Below are positions 48,001 to 56,663 of a stretch of DNA of 64,000 bases, piece after piece. The notes beneath the pieces were generated by a model. The model was not told the DNA's origin. It did not search any database and saw only the letters and a list, made by a program, of their open reading frames with translations. The position numbers were made by a program, and so were the translations under genes. The stretch is taken from NCBI GenBank assembly GCA_035578905.1, contig JAQJVL010001214.1, forward strand, positions 62,001 through 126,000, written 5' to 3'. This DNA is from Stictocephala bisonia. Its lineage: Eukaryota; Arthropoda; Insecta; Hemiptera; Membracidae. Every line of letters begins with the position of its first letter. Positions within the stretch are counted from its first letter, which is position 1.

Positions 48001-51000
48001 TCAGCACTGGTTGCGCAGTGCTGTAACCCAGCTACATGGGGACAAAGTGTTTGGAAGATTGTAGGCGATAGGTTGGATGCTGAGACCCATCCCCCCCACC
48101 AAAGCTGGTAAGCGTGCCAACCGGGGGATGGCTCAAAACAAGTCGAGCGATGGGATCACGGGTGGCAGTTGGAGGGTCAAAATAACACTCGGCAGCTGAG
48201 CAAAACTGATTTATTACCAAAGAGCAAATATTAAATAATCAAAAAACGGCAGAAGGCCACAATATTAATAGGCAGAAGGCCACAACCCAATTCGCACTTA
48301 AATAATAACAAACACTAAAATTAACAAGATACTACACATTAATAACAAACGCTATAAATACCACAAACCCTACAAATACCAAAATTGCCAAAAAAACAAC
48401 TACATGGCCCATCTGCAGCCCAGCCAGAGACACCCAAAACGTAAGACAATTTATTAGGCCCCAAATAAAAGTGAAAATTTAGAAAACGTCTGGAAAACAA
48501 TAATTAAACCGGCAATTTAGCCCAAATCCCATAATTCCACCGGGCCAGGGAGTAAGCCGGAATCCCTGGGCAGCTTCGAATTAGAAGTTAAGTAAAAGTC
48601 TCATAATCCCCTTTTGGTGAAAGTTTAAAAATTAAATAATTTAAAAGAAAATATAACACGGTACCGTTCTATTATCCCCTGACATCAATAATACCAAACA
48701 CGAAATAAACAAATAAATAACTAAATCACTAGGCCTAAAGCATAAAAATAAATAACAACACAATTTAACAATAGGGACCTAACAAATATAAACTCTAAAA
48801 TATCTAACAACAAAATAAACTAATTAAACTAAATAACAAGAAATATAAATATAAATAAATATTAACATCCAAAAAGTTCCTTTTGTTTGTCTTTTAAGTT
48901 TTTTTTTTCCTTTAAATAAAAAAAAATACATATATAGGTCCCCATGGCTGTGTTGCCCACTTTGTCCCATCAGTTTTAGGCCTAGGCACAAATTAAACAG
49001 TTCCACAAACTTTTTTTTCTTCTTTTATATTTCTTGTATTTCACTGTTTGTTTTTTTTGAAATAATTTTCTTTCTTTGTATAAATTTATTTTTTTTTCAA
49101 ACATTCACTACCCCCAGCTCAGCCGCCGGGAAACAAAAACATGGAATACACTGACCTGAGGACAGAAGACTTATACCACACAGATGTAGAGCGGGTAATG
49201 GGCGACTCCAGGCCCCAACATGGTCCTCAGGCCAGGCTAGCAGTGCAGGATGGTCGGCAATCCCCGGACGGCAGGCCGAGGGTGAAACGTCCTACTCAAG
49301 GACCCTGGACTGCAAGGTCAAACACAGCCATCAAATACAGTCCAGCCATCACAACAAAATATTACACATAACCACTAAATATAAGGGTGCATGATTTAAC
49401 AAAACTGGACATGAAGAGCAAACAAGACAGTGAAAGATTAACTTTAGGCTATGAAGAATTATGTTGGCAAACTCAGATTTAAAACCAATTTACAAATTTA
49501 ACAAATTATAAAAGACGTAATTACGTATATGGAACTAAAAAAATGACAAACTGAAAACTAGGCTATGGATACATGAGCAATAGGTTATAACATGAAAATC
49601 AAAGTGTACAGCTGGGCTAGGTTATTGGCAAAGAACAAAAAATATGGTAAATCGGTAACTACAACTGTAAAAAGGCTCAACAAAACATTATACAGAACTA
49701 CTATTGACAATAAAGGCAGATATAAAAGCATTAACGGTAATTAACGGTAAAAATTAACATGGAGCACATGGCTCAAACCTAGGTTAACAAAACTAGACAA
49801 AGAAAATACAAATTTAACAAAACCCTGCAAACACAACTAAGCCCGATTAATATTTTCAATGAAACAAAAGTATTTTCACCAAAAGGGTGATTAGATATTA
49901 AAACTTACAGAATGAACACTTACGTTTTAGTGTCTCTCAGCCGGCAACCATGACTTGACGAAAGCAGCCAGGAAACGACTAGAAAAACTGGCCAACCGGA
50001 CCGACTCAAGCTGGAACACGGAACGACCGAGTCCAACGGCCACCAAAGTACGCAAATCGCCGGGCAAAAGCGAATCTCAGGCAGCCCGGCAGACTACGAT
50101 CAAAAAAAGAAATGTACCGGTCTAAAGACCCGGTACAATGCTCGGTCCTCTTAATACCGACATGGCGTCCGCTTGATGGTTGCTATCAGCGTGGACGCTA
50201 CTAGAAAAGTCTGAGGTGTCCATGTTGGGTGGTAATCATTGTGCGGATGTTGTGTGGGGGAGATAACTGAGTATCAGGCTTGTCAATTAGCTGAAAATCA
50301 GACCAGCACTACGTGGTTCGGATTCCACGTAAAGCTGTAGGTCCCTTAGTTGCCCTGGCTGTTGGGCTATTAATAAATTGCCCTTTCTGAGGAACGGTTG
50401 AACTCAGTTAGTAACCAGACTACACACATCCACACTCATCCTACACTCATATAACCATTCATATTTGCCTTAAAATACCAACAACGTTGTGTCGGCGTCT
50501 CATATGTAAGAATGTAAGGTACAAAATTATTCATATACAATTAATAAATATTGGTCCGATTACATAAGTAGTATCAATCAGCTAATTATACCTAGTGCTT
50601 CCAAGGTAAGAAATTAATTGGGACAAACTGTATCTGCACTTTTTGAGGATTGGAGATAAAAATGTAACTGTACCATATTGACAAGTTTTACATCATACTG
50701 GTATATTGTACTTTAAAGATTATAGGTACCTTGAATATATATTGTACCTTGAAGATTGAAGGTAACATGTGTTGATAGTAAAACCATTGACTTTATACAT
50801 ACACATAGATTGTAACATTTATAAAACATTCATATCAACCATGTATTACAATAGAAATGCGTTACATTAACGGGTTTTTGAGTAATAATGGTGTAAATTT
50901 GATGTACAGTGAAAACTACTTAAAATTCCAGTACATTTTTTTTCCAACTAGGATAAATATTAATTAAACTTGTAATAACATTTTAAAATGCACATGTCAG

Positions 51001-52079
51001 CATACAATTAAATGAGGAAAACAATGGTGTGATTAGATTTGTTGTGGGCCTCTTAGTTCCTTAAAAAAGAACCTTCAAACTCGGGTGCGCTTAATTTCTG
51101 CCCCGCTAGACCCCGCTTAATTTCTGACAGTAGCTAGACTGCTGGAAGTGTAGATAGCAGTAGCCTCTAGATCTAATCTGCTCAGTAATACGAGCAATAT
51201 TTCTGCAGTAAAACGCATGCCATGAATACAGAATAGTGCTTTGATATAGTGAAAAACAATGGATTTAAAATCTAAGAAGATTAATTCCATATATGGTCGG
51301 AAATAAAAAGTGTGTGCCATGTTTTTGATAAGAGCCTGAATTTAATGGTATTTATTTACAAAAATAGCTTAAGAGTGTCCTTTTATAATATTTATAGTAA
51401 ATTTTTTTGTCCTAGATAATTTTGTATCTTACAATAACATTTAGTTTGTGGACTTAAGACCTCTTGTATACTACGGAAATGTCTGAAAAATACCCTGTAC
51501 ATTTCCCACAGAACATTCCTATGGATTAAAACTGTTTTTTAAAAAAACCCCCTTTGCTATAAATGACTCCCTCTATCATTATGGAAACTAAAAAATTGCC
51601 GTTAAACAGAATAAGGTAATGCAACATATTTAATTCCAATTTATGTAAGGAACTGAAAGTTCAGATTCAAAACATAACAATCACTGGACTATTAACTGAA
51701 TGACTTAAGTATGAATAAGTATAATTGTCCATTAGATATTTGCCGTTGTAATTATTTTTTGCTCATTTATCACTTACTAAAGCAATTCTTCCTGTTTTTA
51801 ATTATGTCCCACCATGTCATATTTTTAAACTTAAGATTTTTTTCTAATACTGTAAAATCAAAATATCAAGTTCAGTGTTAGAATTAACTTTAAAAAGTTC
51901 ACAGAAGAACATTTTTCTAAAGTTACTTTGTGTATTATGTTTCAGATGCCCAATTCCTGCAGACTGGAGATTACCTTTGGAAGACTACTTTGATCACAAT
52001 CGTTTCATGCACGCCTCTATACATTATAAAATTCCTCAGAAAGAAATTTTCCCCTCCCAGCTATTCAAAATTATCTTAA
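29901..52079 (+). CDS. ATP9A: ATP9/Neo1-type P4-ATPase (putative phospholipid flippase), 3' seven exons
   Basis: Seven exons (171, 189, 190, 241, 167, 204 and 134 bases) join to 431 codons ending in TAA at 52077-52079. The product is the C-terminal part of a P-type ATPase. It holds the end of the nucleotide-binding region ([20 protein letters not shown]), [10 protein letters not shown] of the P domain, [14 protein letters not shown] with the Mg-binding Asp residues, and six membrane segments (M5-M10). It ends in [14 protein letters not shown], typical of ATP9A/ATP9B and yeast Neo1. Neo1/ATP9 proteins act in Golgi and endosomal membranes, are thought to move aminophospholipids to the cytosolic leaflet, and unlike other P4-ATPases need no CDC50 partner. 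The DKTGT phosphorylation site and M1-M4 would lie in exons upstream of this window. Introns grow toward the 3' end (0.7, 0.6, 1.2, 3.9, 6.5 and 8.0 kb) through transposon insertion. ATP9A versus ATP9B cannot be separated here, since insects usually have one gene. Confidence 0.95.
30072..30729 (+). other. ATP9 intron A-B
   Basis: 658 bases, GT...AG, with no inserted element recognised. The chance frame running on from exon A to 30305 is read-through into the intron. Confidence 0.8.
30730..30918 (+). CDS. ATP9A: ATP9 exon B (63 codons, TGD motif)
   Basis: Starts after TTTGTGGCAG and ends before GTAAAAAA. It codes [19 protein letters not shown], the conserved TGD loop of the P domain, then SRTQDLYVF and [14 protein letters not shown]. 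Phase 0 at both ends. Confidence 0.95.
31163..31188. repeat. (CA)n microsatellite in intron B-C
   Basis: A run of CA dinucleotides with one CG interruption, within the 596-base intron 30919-31514. Confidence 0.95.
31515..31704 (+). CDS. ATP9A: ATP9 exon C (GDGGND hinge motif)
   Basis: Starts after CACGTTGCAG and ends before GTATATAA. It codes [28 protein letters not shown] and [19 protein letters not shown]. The Asp residues of G-D-G-x-N-D coordinate the catalytic Mg ion in P-type ATPases. It ends with one base of a split Gly codon. Confidence 0.95.
31705..32883 (+). other. ATP9 intron C-D
   Basis: 1179 bases. No coding exon seen. The stretch near 32040-32130 has a slightly higher GC content and may be an old repeat, but no ends could be defined. 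Confidence 0.6.
32884..33124 (+). CDS. ATP9A: ATP9 exon D (M5 region)
   Basis: Starts after ATGATGTAG and ends before GTGAGTTT. Two bases complete the split Gly, then [35 protein letters not shown] and the hydrophobic M5 segment [19 protein letters not shown] follow. Ends with GG of a split Gly codon. Confidence 0.95.
34215..34310. repeat. ~36-bp minisatellite, block 1 in pogo-like element
   Basis: Two to three units of ATGGGTGGGCGGGTGGGTCA plus ATACCACTGTGCCTGT type, the complement of the motif at 20545-20973. Confidence 0.85.
34505..34865. repeat. ~36-bp minisatellite, block 2 in pogo-like element
   Basis: One isolated unit near 34505-34555, then about five units from 34670 built of ATTACCACAGTACGTGTATG and GGTGAGCGGGTGGGAC blocks. 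Alternate units differ (ATTACCACAG versus ATCACCACTG), suggesting a two-unit higher-order repeat. Open frames here are repeat by-products. Confidence 0.9.
35370..36400 (+). other. ATP9 intron D-E, 3' part, no element recognised
   Basis: AT-rich intron sequence between the pogo-like element and a short tandem repeat. The open frame at 35556-35804 has no conserved features. Confidence 0.5.
36401..36530. repeat. 61-bp tandem duplication in intron D-E
   Basis: Units beginning TTATCAGATTTGAATG at 36401 and 36462, with the start of a third at 36523. They share GCAGTTGTTG and ATGAGATCACT blocks at the same spacing and are moderately diverged. Confidence 0.85.
37037..37203 (+). CDS. ATP9A: ATP9 exon E (M6 and start of M7)
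   Basis: Starts after GTGTCTTTAG and ends before GTCAGTGA. It codes [33 protein letters not shown] and [12 protein letters not shown], matching M6 and the loop before M7 in ATP9 proteins. Ends with the first base of a Gly codon. Confidence 0.95.
37525..38325. mobile_element. TTAA MITE, family D, in ATP9 intron E-F
   Basis: Flanked by TTAA at 37521-37524 and 38326-38329. Inverted tips CCCTTTTAGTGC and (reverse complement, right) CCCTTTTAGTCC. It is 801 bp and non-coding, with a CG-rich block near 38050-38150. Confidence 0.88.
38330..39065 (+). other. ATP9 intron E-F, no element recognised
   Basis: AT-rich; no exon, inverted repeat or conserved frame. Confidence 0.5.
39068..40146. mobile_element. 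pogo-like element, third family, with SINE inside
   Basis: The tips are CAGTAAATCTCATTTTATC and (reverse complement, right) AAGTAAACCTCGTTTTATC, next to TA on both sides. A SINE occupies 39122-39379. No transposase frame is visible. It lies in flippase intron E-F. Confidence 0.8.
39122..39379 (-). mobile_element. SINE family 1, copy 1
   Basis: The reverse complement of the copy at 54001-54268. Read on the minus strand it opens with GTAGCGTAGTTGGTCAAATC, contains GGTTCTCAGTTCGATTCC (a good pol III B-box-like GTTCGATTCC), and ends with the tail AATAAATAAATAAAT. tRNA-derived origin is inferred from the promoter-like box near the 5' end. Confidence 0.8.
40185..40616. mobile_element. Possible degraded TTAA element
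   Basis: The left side shows TTAA plus CCCTAGATCAAC at 40181. The right side ends ATATAGGG before TTGA at 40617. Inverted similarity is weak beyond the CCCTA tip. The CG-rich interior (40260-40460) resembles the other TTAA MITEs here. Confidence 0.3.
41565..42715 (+). pseudogene. LINE C-terminal fragment with 3' tail, split by pogo-like MITE
   Basis: The plus strand reads LLLQKRL-type and [17 protein letters not shown], then [32 protein letters not shown] and [16 protein letters not shown]. After the MITE (41871-42331) it continues [20 protein letters not shown] and stops. This is the region after the RT in CR1/jockey-like LINEs. A 3' region ending ATAAATGGAATTTGAATCTG follows at about 42650-42715. 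The endonuclease and RT are absent. Confidence 0.75.
41871..42331. mobile_element. pogo-like MITE (461 bp) in LINE fragment
   Basis: The tips are CAGTACAACCTCTTTTATCC and (reverse complement, right) CAGTACAACCTCGATTATCC, both next to GGCC, with TA on each side (41869-41870, 42332-42333). Removing it with one TA rejoins the LINE frame (DKY to SEK). Confidence 0.9.
42716..43157 (+). other. ATP9 intron E-F, GC hairpin at 42748
   Basis: Contains TTTGGGGGCGAAGCCCCTAA, a short strong hairpin of the type found near ends of some rolling-circle elements. No CTAG-type terminus was identified, so nothing is called. Confidence 0.3.
43172..43482. mobile_element. Palindromic element with 14-bp flanking repeats
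   Basis: Two inverted arms of about 125 bp (tips AGTATATTGG and CCAATATACT) surround a centre near 43300. Arms share AAGAATCACATAATCACACG and AGTACCACTGGCACTTTCTT. A further 44-bp tail follows on the right. The direct repeat TGTATAAGAAATCA occurs at 43158-43171 and 43483-43496. It lies in intron E-F, 200 bases before exon F. A single-arm relative is at 52425-52560. Confidence 0.85.
43693..43896 (+). CDS. ATP9A: ATP9 exon F (M7-M9)
   Basis: Starts after GTGTCTTAG and ends before GTGAGTTT. It codes [35 protein letters not shown] and a third hydrophobic run, [18 protein letters not shown]. Ends with G of a split Asp codon that is completed in exon G. Confidence 0.95.
44193..44849. mobile_element. 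TTAA MITE, family A (copy 2)
   Basis: Flanked by TTAA at 44189-44192 and 44850-44853. Tips CCCTTAAAACGC and (reverse complement, right) CCCTTAAAGTGT. It matches the 7774-8454 copy in reverse orientation, sharing GCGTTAATTGAAAAAT near one end and CCGCTAGCGCTCG-like CG-rich words in the middle. It lies in flippase intron F-G. Confidence 0.9.
44854..45667 (+). other. ATP9 intron F-G, no element recognised
   Basis: AT-rich with no conserved frame or exon. Confidence 0.4.
45668..46258 (+). mobile_element. RTE-like LINE/SINE remnant
   Basis: Begins ACTAGCATAGTACCCGTCCT and ends with GCAAAATTTCAGACGAATGG, TAGTTTTTGCGTGATTGATT, ACACACACAGACACC and TATAATAGTAAGA. This resembles the common 5' and 3' ends of RTE-type elements and their SINEs in insects (recalled pattern, not searched). 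No protein remains. Confidence 0.55.
46260..47639 (+). other. ATP9 intron F-G, no gene seen
   Basis: Long AT-rich stretch with A/T runs near 46760. No ends or conserved frames recognised. Confidence 0.4.
47640..47745. repeat. Degenerate copy of ~36-bp minisatellite
   Basis: Three diverged units with CTCTACGTGTATTCC, ATGTACGTGTATTTG and CTGTACATGTATGTG, matching the CACTGTACGTGTATGGG core of the other arrays. Confidence 0.55.
48000..50280. other. Unclassified GC-shifted block, probably an old non-coding element
   Basis: Both ends (48000-48220 and 49900-50230) are clearly richer in G+C than the flippase introns around them, while the middle is very A-rich. A polyadenylation-like signal on the minus strand (AATAAATC near 48208) and a CG-rich right end suggest a retroelement read on the minus strand. 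No terminal repeats or reading frame could be established. The open frame at 49141-49371 lacks known motifs. Confidence 0.35.
50284..50515 (+). mobile_element. SINE family 2, copy 1
   Basis: Shares ACGTGGTTCGGATTCCACGT, GAACTCAGTTAGTAACCAGA and GTCGGCGTCTCATA with the copy at 61478-61672. GTTCGGATTCC resembles a pol III B box. The 3' third is related to SINE family 1 (CACTCAT runs then CGGCGTCT). Confidence 0.7.
50520..51945 (+). other. ATP9 intron F-G, 3' part
   Basis: AT-rich. No exon before 51946. A partial near-repeat (TATTGTACCTTGAAGATTG words) lies near 50700-50760. Confidence 0.5.
51946..52079 (+). CDS. ATP9A: ATP9 terminal exon G (M10 and C-terminal tail)
   Basis: Starts after ATTATGTTTCAG. 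In the phase set by exon F it codes [13 protein letters not shown], then the M10 segment [18 protein letters not shown] and the tail [13 protein letters not shown], stopping with TAA at 52077-52079. A longer open frame over the same DNA in another phase (to 52138) is a shadow. Conservation of S-P-P-S-Y at the tail of ATP9 proteins makes the phase choice firm. Confidence 0.95.
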
Positions 52080-52337
52080 TGCTGAAACTGCTAACTTTTT
52101 ACATTTTTACTGTACCTTATTATTTAGTATACCGGTAATGTATTTATTACTTGAAAACAACTATTAATTTTATTATTTATCATAATTAGGAGTCGCACTC
52201 ATATTGTTATCTTTGTAACACTTTGAGGAAGGATCTGTGATTATTTTTGTCTTAAAAGAATTAATTTATTATATTTTAGTGGTATTTAATGAATGTATAC
52301 ATTAATTATATGCTATATTGTAACATATTTTAATAAA
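52080..52337 (+). terminator. ATP9 3' UTR with AATAAA at 52332-52337
   Basis: The first clear polyadenylation signal after the flippase stop is AATAAATAAAAATT at 52332. It predicts a 3' UTR of about 270-290 bases. Confidence 0.6.
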
Positions 52338-52424
52338 TAAAAATTATTTTTAAATAATTTTAGATGTTTTATTGAATTTTTTTTAGGTTAAGTTGTAGGC
52401 CACTAGACCGTGAATATAATAGGA

Positions 52425-52560
52425 AAGATAGAGCATAAGCAAACTTACCTGAGAAGACAAGACTACTAACGCAATAAACAAGAAAATAAACAAAGACTAA
52501 AAACATAATAGAAATTTCCTGTGCCACTGGCTTCTTGTTCCGGCATCAAGTTAGAAGAGT
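52425..52560. repeat. Single-arm relative of the palindrome at 43172-43482
   Basis: Shares AAGATAGAGCATAAGCAAAC, TTACCTGAGAAGACAAG and TGCCACTGGC with the left arm of the palindromic element, but no inverted partner follows. Confidence 0.6.
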
Positions 52561-53134
52561 GACTGACTTAGGTTCAACTGTCCCTGAGTAAGAGGCAATA
52601 GTTGGGGACATGTCCACAGAATATATACACAGTTCATACATATAAAAGTTTGCTAATAGTTGAAAAGTAGGTGTTACATCAGTCTGTCAAATGTTGATAT
52701 TGGTAGGATTACAGAATTTTGTTATCATCCATTGGTGAGCTAACTCCATTCTTCTGAAGGTTTCACTGTTAAGACCAATTTACTGTGCAGTGTAGTTTTG
52801 GCATTGGAGTGGGTAAAATTGGGTTGGTTAAACCTTAAATTTGGATTCCAGTTATCTTGTAGGTAAAGGAAGTAGTAGAGCAAGTTGCGTGTTTGCTGTA
52901 TCTTTGGAACAGGTCTGATTGCTAGTATCAGGTAACGTAGGATTGGCCAGAATTGGGGAGGTTTTTGTTTTGTTCATACAAAACTTTCATAAGTGACAGT
53001 AGGGGGTTTGTCTAGGAGATTTTTGGGTGTGGTGGGATGCTTTTAAGATGTTGACACCATCTTTTAGGATGTGGCTGAGTTTCTATAACTATCTTGTTAA
53101 TAATTAGTGACAAGGGATAGGCAAGAGATAATGC
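52560..53134. other. No gene seen
   Basis: Intergenic sequence 3' of the flippase with no recognisable element. Confidence 0.4.
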
Positions 53135-53235
53135 ACTCCTACCCAGCAATACATGTACAGTGGTGATGACCCTCCAACCCTTGTTTAAGTTAACCTTTGT
53201 GAATATGAAATCAACACTCTTACCCACCCATAATA
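53135..53235. repeat. Degenerate copy of ~36-bp minisatellite
   Basis: Two or three diverged units, with ATACATGTACAGTGGTGATG followed by ACCCTCCAACCC and later ACCCACCCATAATACAAC. They match the GTACAGTGGTAATAACCCAC core. Confidence 0.55.
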
Positions 53236-53655
53236 CAACCTGGCTGGTCACTGTTTTGTCTACAATATATCAAGAATTATGCTAAGAAAGGATCTGGACT
53301 ACCTTTTCATACGTAAGGTAATATTTTAGATTTACTTCCTGAAAATCTAAAATAATAATAAATTATTACAAAATGATATATCAGTAAATATTAAGAAATT
53401 AATAAATTTGTGTGTCATTTGTACTATTGATATTTGCGTACTTACAAATGAATTGAAAGGTATTACAAATAAAAGTTTTGTCATTTTTATTTCAGAGTGT
53501 AATACGATGTATGTTTTAAGAAAGAATAGTTTTGGAATTCAGCCTTTGTAGTGTGGCAGTCAGTGCATGCACGCGTATACCACTATCTGTAGGCAAGCCA
53601 CAGCCACCATTTCAGATTCATTCAACAGCATTTAGGTTGCTTATGTGTGATTAAA

Positions 53656-54370
53656 ATGCCTCCTCCGATTGAGATTATTGCTGACTGTCAGATACGCACT
53701 GATAAGTTCTTCAAGGCGTGACAGCTGCTGCCATTCATCATGAGATCTGGGAAGTTTTTGGAGAAAACAGAATGAGTGGTAAGGAAATGGGTGAGAGCTT
53801 TTAAAGATAGTCATACGATTGTGCATGATGAGGAACGAAATGGACAACCTTCACTCATTACTGATGACTTGGTACAAAGGTTGATGACATATGCAGAGGG
53901 AACAGACATATTACAATTGCATCATTATCTAGTGAGTTTTCAAGTGTCAAGAATTGTAATTTGTGAAATTGTGACAGAACATTAGAAGTAAGATTGATCG
54001 GTAACGTAGTTGGTTCAATCCCAGCTTCATGTGCTTAAGGTTCTCAGTTCGATCCCAATCAGAGTCAATACATTTTGAGAAGGATCAGCTGATAATCACC
54101 GGCTGTTCATTTGTCATTGGGCTATTAATTAATGACACTTTCTAAGGAATAAGTCGGCCTTAGTTTGTAACAATGACTACATTCGCTCATCTACACTCAT
54201 CACACTCATTCGAAATCCATATTCGCCCATATCTTGACGATCGGCGTCTTACGAATAAATAAATAAAAGTTTTGCTCATGCTTTTTCTAAAATTCCCAAA
54301 ATGCTGACGGAGAATCATAAAAGCAAATGTTCATATTCTCTCACATTCCTATAGCCTTACAGTAGTAATG
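53656..54370 (+). pseudogene. mariner-like transposase fragment, split by a SINE
   Basis: The plus strand begins MPPPIEIIADCQIRT, then after two frame breaks reads WVRAFKDSHTIVHDEERNGQ and PSLITDDLVQRL, the helix-turn-helix and linker of mariner/SETMAR-type transposases. It continues SRIVICEIVTEH. After the SINE (54001-54268) it resumes FPKMLTENHKSK with LTFL, the block just before the first catalytic Asp in mariners. The catalytic domain itself is missing or unrecognisable. The combination H-D-E-E-R-x-G-x-P-S is diagnostic. Confidence 0.85.
54001..54268 (+). mobile_element. SINE family 1, copy 2, inside mariner
   Basis: Opens GTAACGTAGTTGGTTCAATC (B-box-like GGTTCAATCC), then GGTTCTCAGTTCGATCCC, and ends with TTACGAATAAATAAATAAA. 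It pairs along its full length with the reverse complement of 39122-39379. Confidence 0.85.
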
Positions 54371-54559
54371 GTGCTTTCACGCCTTTAGTTTTAAAAAAAT
54401 TATTACAGCGATACTTTAGAGTCGGTGGCATTTTCAATTGAGGGAGTATTATAAGCATTCTTAAATACTGTTGATAAATCCATAATAGCAGCTGTTGCTT
54501 GCCAATTTGTTCAGATTTGAACATAATGTCTAGTGTTACTTATTTTTTAATTATTTTAG

Positions 54560-54758
54560 GTTCATTCTATACTGAGGACTTTAAACAGTGGATTAATAAT
54601 AACAAATAGAATATTTTCATTCTGTGTATTCAAGACTGCAGTATTTCTTATACTTCTAACAAGATGGCTAAAAAGGATGCTGCCCCTGGATTGTTTGACT
54701 TTTCTTTACATTTGCTAGGTGAACAGCCTAGCAAGAAAAATGTGATCCACAATTCAAG
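54560..54758 (+). CDS. Candidate start-codon exon of an unrecognised gene
   Basis: The stretch is bounded by a good 3' splice site (TTTTAATTATTTTAG) and a good donor (TTCAAG then GTAAATAT). After about 100 non-coding bases an ATG in fair context (AACAAGATGG, 54664) opens 31 codons plus two bases. The peptide starts MAKKDAAPGLFDFSLHLLGE and continues QPSKKNVIHNS. Codon use looks coding and unlike nearby transposons. I do not recognise the protein, and no continuing exon was found to 64000, so the next exon may lie far away or outside the window. A chance match of splice signals is possible. Confidence 0.45.
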
Positions 54759-56663
54759 GTAAATATTACCAAAGACAACTGCTACTTTTGATTTATATTT
54801 GTTTTATGTATAAAACAGGATATAAGTGTGGTTTACATAAAAGCAATATTGTGTATTAATGGCACTGTATTAAGTTGGTAACTGAAATTCTATCATTTAC
54901 CTTCAATTATGAACTCGATGCATTTTTCAAAATCTTCAGTTCAGAATAACCTTTTCCTCATTATACACGAACACATAAGTTAACTTATATAGATAAATAA
55001 TATAAGATGTGTATAATGAAATCACAAACAAAACACATTTTTGCCAGAACAGTTCGCGAATCTCCCCCCCCCCCACCAGTTACTCTATTGTTTCCCTCCA
55101 CACAAACATAAATCAGCTGATGAATATTTTATAATTTGACTATAACTCTATTTCAATAGTATTTTACTATTGAAAACAATAAGTTTAAGAATAATAAAAA
55201 GTTAACGTATAATAATAATTGTAGTACAGCACGTAAAGCAAACTAAAACTATTTTAGGAACACTTTAGTAATGGAAGCGTTTACTGCAAATTCATTAAGA
55301 GTAGATGCATTTAGAACAAATTATTCAAAATCATGAAGTTAATATATCTTAGTTGTTAAATATTCTACCATCTGACATTATTTCCCCTTTACTGCATATG
55401 ACTGATGTGTAGAGAGACATCCACAGCGCACTTCTTTTTTTTTTAGTGTTTGGATAGTAAAATTTTTTTTTTGAAAATAGTGCTTTTCCGTTATTCATTT
55501 TATTAATTGAAATATAAACAGTTCAACTGATGGTAATACTCTCATTATTTTTGTTTGTCAGTAAAAGTTGAGTGTAGTATATTTCAGTCATTTCGTCTGA
55601 GAAAAAGACTCCACAATCCTCATATTCCCTAACCCTACCATAAGCTCAGCTACGGAGAAAATTAAAAATATTGCAACAGTTTTTAAAGAGATACATTTAA
55701 ATACAGTACTTAAAGAGTTAATAACTATTCTTTTACTTAATCACTTAAAAGTAAACCAATAGAATGAGTGGGTTATGGTAACAAATTGATCATGTGAATA
55801 ATTTTGTTTCATGTATTTTATTTCAGTTAAAACTTGAAAGAAAACGAGAATAATCAAAATTCATTTATTCTTTTTTTTTTTTTTTTTTTTTTTGCCTCCA
55901 GAATCGTTTTTGTAACTAATTTAACTAGGGTTACTTACCCGATACCGTCAGCGATTCTAGTGATGTTTAGTAATTGCTGATTACTATAGTTTCGACCTCA
56001 TTGGGTCATTATCAAATCATACAAGACGTCAGTTTCACAATCTCACTTCTGACTTGAAGTTTGTCAATTGCATGTAATTTAAATGGAATGATAAAACTGT
56101 GGACTTGTAACACATATTCACATTAACACTTATACACATCTATATACTATTACATTTAGCACACTTAACACGTATTAAAAGTTGTTGCCGGCCGGCGTTG
56201 CGATACCGAACTCATTAACATAAAATAATTAACATTAACATAAAATAGCCAATTAACAGTAATTTTGTGTGGTTAGAAAAAGTATAAGATTTTGAAGTTG
56301 ATTTACCAACAGGAACCTTGTCTGCTACACAACATAAACCTGAATGTGGGATTCTTTCCTTTTTGCTAGAAAGTTGCAAGGATCGAGTTGACTAGCAATA
56401 GTACAAAAGACCAGAATCCTTGTTGACTTAACACCTGCTTTGTATGCTGGATTCATTGAAGAAGCTACTAGAGAGGGTTTGTTTGCCATGACTGTGCAAA
56501 GGAGTTAGTGAGAAGCACTGTCAAGATAACATAATTAAAAAAGCATGAGACTTAATAAGCCTTGACAACAATACTTCCATGTTATTTTGAAGCTGTTACT
56601 TATACTTGCCCATTTCTGTTAAGCATATCTGTACATTAGTTTCATAGCTTCTTCTTCCTTTAG
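54759..56663. other. No gene seen; homopolymer runs
   Basis: Contains a C run near 55065 and a T run near 55870-55892. The stretch 55920-56060 is slightly GC-richer and may be an old element. No exon continuing the 54664 frame was recognised. Confidence 0.4.

Noticed and set aside
51875..52138. 87-codon frame over the last flippase exon
   Set aside because: Wrong phase. The phase set by exon F gives the conserved ATP9 C-terminus instead.
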